Both the position numbers and the translations under genes were made by a program. The notes under the pieces were generated by a model. That model was not told the DNA's origin and did not search any database. It worked only from the letters and a program-made list of their open reading frames with translations. Shown piece after piece: positions 6,850-9,613 of a stretch of 9,613 nt of DNA. The stretch covers positions 1 through 9,613 of the forward strand of contig JAJXWG010000048.1 in the NCBI GenBank assembly GCA_021781695.1, given 5' to 3'. Each line of letters begins with the position of its first letter. The first letter of the stretch is position 1. Origin of the DNA: Pseudomonadota bacterium (GTDB lineage Bacteria; Pseudomonadota; Gammaproteobacteria; Burkholderiales; Gallionellaceae).

Positions 6850-6878
6850 CTGCAAAAAATCCGACAGACTGTTAGAAT
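6850..6878 (+). promoter_or_regulatory. Candidate extended -10 promoter for ilvE
   Basis: TAGAAT (6873-6878, 5 of 6 matches) is preceded by the extended -10 element TGT (6870-6872). At 17 bp spacing the -35 position is CTGCAA (6850-6855), a poor match, which is acceptable for an extended -10 promoter. Transcription would start near 6885, giving a leader of about 30 nt to the ilvE ATG at 6917. It lies in the 141-bp gap after the protease gene. Confidence 0.4.
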
Positions 6879-6916
6879 TCACCTTTTGCAACCGACACAT
6901 CTGAAGGAACCCTATC

Positions 6917-7837
6917 ATGTCCATGTCCGACCGCGACGGTTTTATCTGGTACGACGGCAAGCTGGTACCCTGGCGCGATGCTACCACCCATGTGCTGACC
7001 CACACCCTGCACTATGGCATGGGCGTATTTGAAGGATTGCGCGCCTACGAGGCAGCAAACGGCACCGCCATTTTCCGCCTCAAGGAACACACTGACCGCC
7101 TGTTCAATTCTGCACACATCTTTCAGATGAGAATGCCTTATGACAAGGAGACCATCCTTGAGGCGCACCGCGAAGTAGTGCGCGTCAACGATCTGAAGTC
7201 CTGTTACATCCGCCCCATCTGTTTTTACGGCTCGGAAGCGATGGGCATTGCTGCCAAGACGCTCTCCACCCATGTGGCCATCGCGGCCTGGCCGTGGGGT
7301 GCATACTTGGGCGATGAGGGGATGCAAAAAGGCATACGCGTGAAGACTTCCAGCTTCACACGCCACCATGTCAACGTCAACATGTGCCGTGCCAAATCGG
7401 TGACGACCTATTCCAATTCGATCATGGCGCATCAGGAAGTAGCCAATGACAACTATGACGAAGCACTGTTACTGGATGTGGACGGCTACGTCGCCGAAGG
7501 CGCGGGCGAAAACATATTCATCGTCAAAAAAGGAAAGCTGTTTACGCCTGACTTAACCTCGTGCCTTGAAGGTATCACGCGCGACTCCATCATCATGCTT
7601 GCCAAGGAAATGGATATCGAGGTGATCGAGAAGCGCATCACGCGCGATGAAATATATTGCGCGGAAGAAGCCTTCTTCACCGGCACAGCCGCCGAAGTCA
7701 CACCGATACGCGAACTCGACCAGCGCACCATAGGTGCAGGTTCGCGAGGCCCTGTCACGGCACGCCTGCAGCAGGCATTTTTCGATTGCGTTGCCGGCAG
7801 ACATCCCAAACATGGCGACTGGCTGAGCTACGTGTAA
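6917..7837 (+). CDS. ilvE: Branched-chain amino acid aminotransferase
   Basis: IlvE is a cytosolic PLP enzyme (fold-type IV) that transfers the amino group between glutamate and the 2-oxo acids of leucine, isoleucine and valine, the last step of their synthesis. It has 306 residues, against about 309 in E. coli. Visible signatures are the N-terminal FIWYDGKLVPWRDA and LHYGMGVFEGLRAY, the PLP-binding Lys160 in RAKSVTTY, Glu194 in EGAGENIF, which contacts the PLP ring nitrogen in the family, and GITRDSI (219-225). AAGGAA (6904-6909), 7 nt before the ATG at 6917, supports this start; a second ATG lies two codons later. The next gene starts 11 bp after the stop. The order ilvE, CHCC zinc finger, waaF occurs, to my recollection, in several betaproteobacteria, so the grouping looks positional and not functional. 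Confidence 0.96.
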   Translation: MSMSDRDGFIWYDGKLVPWRDATTHVLTHTLHYGMGVFEGLRAYEAANGTAIFRLKEHTDRLFNSAHIFQMRMPYDKETILEAHREVVRVNDLKSCYIRPICFYGSEAMGIAAKTLSTHVAIAAWPWGAYLGDEGMQKGIRVKTSSFTRHHVNVNMCRAKSVTTYSNSIMAHQEVANDNYDEALLLDVDGYVAEGAGENIFIVKKGKLFTPDLTSCLEGITRDSIIMLAKEMDIEVIEKRITRDEIYCAEEAFFTGTAAEVTPIRELDQRTIGAGSRGPVTARLQQAFFDCVAGRHPKHGDWLSYV

Positions 7838-7848
7838 AGGACATGACA

Positions 7849-8040
7849 ATGAACGAACAAAACCAGCGCATCATTGAAGTCACCGCAAAAGATCTGCCGC
7901 TAACCTGCCCGATGCCGGACATGACGCTCTGGAATGCACATCCCAAGGTTGTAATCGGCTTTGGCAACGGCAATGAGGCGCGCTGTCCTTATTGCGGCAC
8001 ACTCTATAAACTGGCTGGCGAGCGTCCGAAAGGGCATTGA
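7849..8040 (+). CDS. Small CHCC zinc-finger protein (zf-CHCC family)
   Basis: This is a 63-residue protein with a Cys-His-Cys-Cys zinc site: Cys20, His31, Cys46 and Cys49 (CPYC). The spacing and the GNEARCPYCGTLYKL end match the zf-CHCC family, which includes the mitochondrial complex I accessory subunit NDUFS6 and many short proteobacterial proteins. I know of no established role for the bacterial members. AAGGA at 7837-7841 is only 1 nt from an in-frame ATG at 7843 but 7 nt from the ATG at 7849, so I use the second. The ribosome site overlaps the ilvE stop, pointing to co-transcription and coupled translation with ilvE. Zinc binding is inferred from the residues. Confidence 0.88.
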   Translation: MNEQNQRIIEVTAKDLPLTCPMPDMTLWNAHPKVVIGFGNGNEARCPYCGTLYKLAGERPKGH

Positions 8041-8053
8041 ATCTGCCTCGCAT

Positions 8054-8095
8054 GCTAATTCATCTGGATTCCTGCTGCCGCGGGAATGAATTTGC
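8054..8095. repeat. Imperfect palindrome just upstream of waaF
   Basis: AATTCAT (8057-8063) and ATGAATT (8086-8092) are exact reverse complements. Extending past one T-T mismatch adds GC (8054-8055) with GC (8094-8095), giving 9 pairs in 10 positions around a 22-nt centre. The right arm ends 3 nt before the waaF ATG and covers its ribosome binding region. An overlapping smaller pairing, ATTCC (8068-8072) with GGAAT (8083-8087), is an alternative fold. It could be an operator or a translation-limiting hairpin; there is no U-run for a terminator. Confidence 0.4.
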
Positions 8096-8098
8096 GGT

Positions 8099-9118
8099 AT
8101 GAAAAAATTATTGATCATCGGCCCAAGCTGGGTGGGTGACTGCATGCTGATGCAGCCTATGCTGATGCGCCTGAAGGAACGTCATCCGGACTGCGAAATC
8201 GATGTGCTCGCGCCTTCCTGGACGGCGGCATTGCTGCACGCCATCCCAGAGGTGCATGCCGTGATCGAAAACCCTTTCCCGCATGGGGCGCTCGATCTCA
8301 AGGGACGCTACCGGCTTGGCAAACAACTGCGCGCAGAGAAGTACGACCAAGCCATCGTCCTTCCCAACTCGTTCAAGTCCGCGCTGCTGCCTTTTTTTGC
8401 GCGCATTCCGCTGCGCACCGGATTTGCCGGCGAGATGCGTTACGGCCTGCTCAACGATGCGCGCAGACTGGACAAGAAGATGCTGCCGCTGATGGTGGAG
8501 CGATTCGCACAGCTCGCCGAGTCGCCCGGCGGGAAGATTCTCCGGCCGCTGGCCCACCCCCGTTTATCCATCCCGGCCAAACAGCGCGATGCCACGCTTG
8601 AAAAACTGGGCCTGACGCTTGATCAGCCTGTCGCAATATTCTGCCCAGGCGCCGAATATGGCCCTGCAAAACGCTGGCCGGTAGCCTATTTCGCCGAAAC
8701 AGCACAGCATCTGCAGCGGCTGGGTTATGCGGTCTGGCTGATTGGATCGGCGAAAGACAGGGAAGTCGCGGAAAATATCGTCGCCCTTGGCAATCCCGCG
8801 ATATACAATCTTTGCGGCAGCACCGATCTTCTGGACGCCATCGCGCTGCTCACCTGCGCACAACTTGTCATCAGCAACGACTCAGGCCTGATGCATCTTG
8901 CAGCCGCATTGGACCGCCCCATGATCGCCATATTCGGCTCCAGCAGCCCCGAATTCACGCCGCCATTATCCGGGCGCGCGATGATCGCAAGACTCGACAT
9001 CGCATGCAGCCCCTGCTTCAAACGCGTATGCCCGCTGGGGCACTTCAACTGCATGAACAAACTCACGCCGGATATCTTGTGGGAAAAAATCCAGCAGCTT
9101 ATCGCAACAGGCAGATGA
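8099..9118 (+). CDS. waaF: ADP-heptose:LPS heptosyltransferase II (GT9)
   Basis: WaaF adds the second L-glycero-D-manno-heptose to the LPS inner core at the cytoplasmic face of the inner membrane, using ADP-heptose. It has 339 residues (E. coli WaaF about 348) with the GT9 two-domain GT-B layout. Visible signatures are the N-terminal LLIIGPSWVGD (4-14) with Asp14 at the expected catalytic position, the donor-site motif GAEYGPAKRWP (184-194), SNDSGLMHLAAA (259-270), and near the C-terminus a Cys-rich stretch CSPCFKRVCPLGHFNC that is typical of WaaF as distinct from WaaC. No strong Shine-Dalgarno sequence precedes the ATG; the region is taken up by an imperfect palindrome. The stop overlaps the start of the next gene (ATGA, 9115-9118), so waaF and the phosphohexomutase are probably co-expressed. 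Confidence 0.95.
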   Translation: MKKLLIIGPSWVGDCMLMQPMLMRLKERHPDCEIDVLAPSWTAALLHAIPEVHAVIENPFPHGALDLKGRYRLGKQLRAEKYDQAIVLPNSFKSALLPFFARIPLRTGFAGEMRYGLLNDARRLDKKMLPLMVERFAQLAESPGGKILRPLAHPRLSIPAKQRDATLEKLGLTLDQPVAIFCPGAEYGPAKRWPVAYFAETAQHLQRLGYAVWLIGSAKDREVAENIVALGNPAIYNLCGSTDLLDAIALLTCAQLVISNDSGLMHLAAALDRPMIAIFGSSSPEFTPPLSGRAMIARLDIACSPCFKRVCPLGHFNCMNKLTPDILWEKIQQLIATGR

Positions 9119-9613
9119 CGCTGCCCGAAGAAATCTTCAAGGCTTATGACATACGCGGGATTGCGGGCAAGACACTGACAGCCAAAATCGTCGAAGCCAT
9201 CGGCCATGCGATAGGTTCGGAAGCCGTCTCGCGCGGGCAGCGTGAGATCTCGATAGGACGCGATGGTCGCCTGTCAGGCCCTGAACTGATTGTGGCGCTC
9301 GCTTCGGGCATCCGGAAGAGCGGAATCGATGTGATCGACATCGGATGCGTGACGACACCGATGGCTTATTTTTCAGCCTTTCATCTTGAGACATGTTCTG
9401 CCGTGATGCTCACCGGAAGCCACAATCCGCCCGAATACAACGGCCTCAAGATCGTTCTGAACAATGAAACGCTGCATGGCGATGCGATACAGGCGTTGCG
9501 GCGGCGCATCGAACACGACGATTACACTCATGGCTCCGGCAGCTATAGCGAGCAGGATATCGGCCCGGCCTATATCGAACGCATCGCATCCGATATCAGG
9601 CTTGTTCGCCCGA
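9115..9613 (+). CDS. Phosphomannomutase/phosphoglucomutase (AlgC-type), 5' part
   Basis: This is the first 166 residues of an alpha-D-phosphohexomutase that interconverts hexose 6- and 1-phosphates; the family is about 450-460 residues, so roughly a third is visible. The N-terminal IFKAYDIRG (7-15) and SIGRDGRLSG (46-55) are family hallmarks. The active-site loop TGSHNPPEYNGLK (100-112) contains the phosphoserine Ser102, close to Ser108 of Pseudomonas AlgC. The start overlaps the waaF stop by ATGA. AlgC-type enzymes act on both mannose and glucose phosphates. The visible part cannot tell a bifunctional AlgC from a dedicated ManB or phosphoglucosamine mutase, but the YDIRG start and context favour the AlgC type. 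It could supply GDP-mannose, or glucose-1-phosphate for UDP-glucose, to LPS and periplasmic glucan synthesis. Confidence 0.92.
   Translation, partial: MTLPEEIFKAYDIRGIAGKTLTAKIVEAIGHAIGSEAVSRGQREISIGRDGRLSGPELIVALASGIRKSGIDVIDIGCVTTPMAYFSAFHLETCSAVMLTGSHNPPEYNGLKIVLNNETLHGDAIQALRRRIEHDDYTHGSGSYSEQDIGPAYIERIASDIRLVRP

Noticed and set aside
6872..7432. A 186-codon minus-strand frame overlapping ilvE.
   Set aside because: It is antisense to the strongly conserved ilvE sequence, and its His/Val-rich translation has no known domain.
9115..9613. A coordinated UDP-glucose supply system linking the phosphohexomutase to opgH.
   Set aside because: The two lie 5.7 kb apart on opposite strands with unrelated genes between them. 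A metabolic link is possible, but nothing in the sequence shows shared control.

Overview
The window looks like chromosomal backbone of a Gram-negative betaproteobacterium. The gene set (surE-pcm-nlpD, ilvE followed by a CHCC zinc-finger gene, waaF, then a phosphohexomutase) and the moderately GC-rich, evenly biased codon use fit Nitrosomonadales. Gallionellaceae-like iron oxidisers are my best guess, but I recognise this from gene order and cannot prove it here. I see no insertion sequences, phage genes, CRISPR array, tRNA or rRNA.

Layout. Positions 1-3416 (minus strand) hold an osmoregulated periplasmic glucan (OPG) pair: opgH, the inner-membrane glucosyltransferase, followed 21 bp later by an opgD/opgG-type periplasmic glucan protein with a twin-arginine signal, which runs off the left edge. 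Positions 3417-3865 form a 449-bp divergent intergenic region with candidate promoters and short hairpins. Positions 3866-6152 (plus strand) hold surE, pcm and nlpD, joined by two ATGA stop-start overlaps. At 6212-6775 there is a secreted, single-lobed retropepsin-like aspartic protease with an N-terminal DUF4124-like segment. It sits where rpoS usually follows nlpD. Positions 6917-8040 hold ilvE and a 63-residue CHCC zinc-finger protein. Positions 8099-9613 hold waaF overlapping (ATGA) the start of a phosphohexomutase gene that runs off the right edge.

How the genes fit together. Most act on the cell envelope: periplasmic glucan synthesis (opgH, opgD), control of peptidoglycan amidases (nlpD), LPS inner core (waaF) and sugar-phosphate supply (phosphohexomutase). 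The phosphohexomutase could feed both LPS and, through glucose-1-phosphate and UDP-glucose, the OPG pathway. SurE and Pcm are maintenance functions for nucleotides and damaged proteins. IlvE is branched-chain amino acid metabolism.

I found no convincing new multi-gene system. The points most worth a second look are the absence of rpoS after nlpD and its replacement by the secreted protease, the reversed opgH-opgD order with a Tat-type signal, and the structured surE leader.
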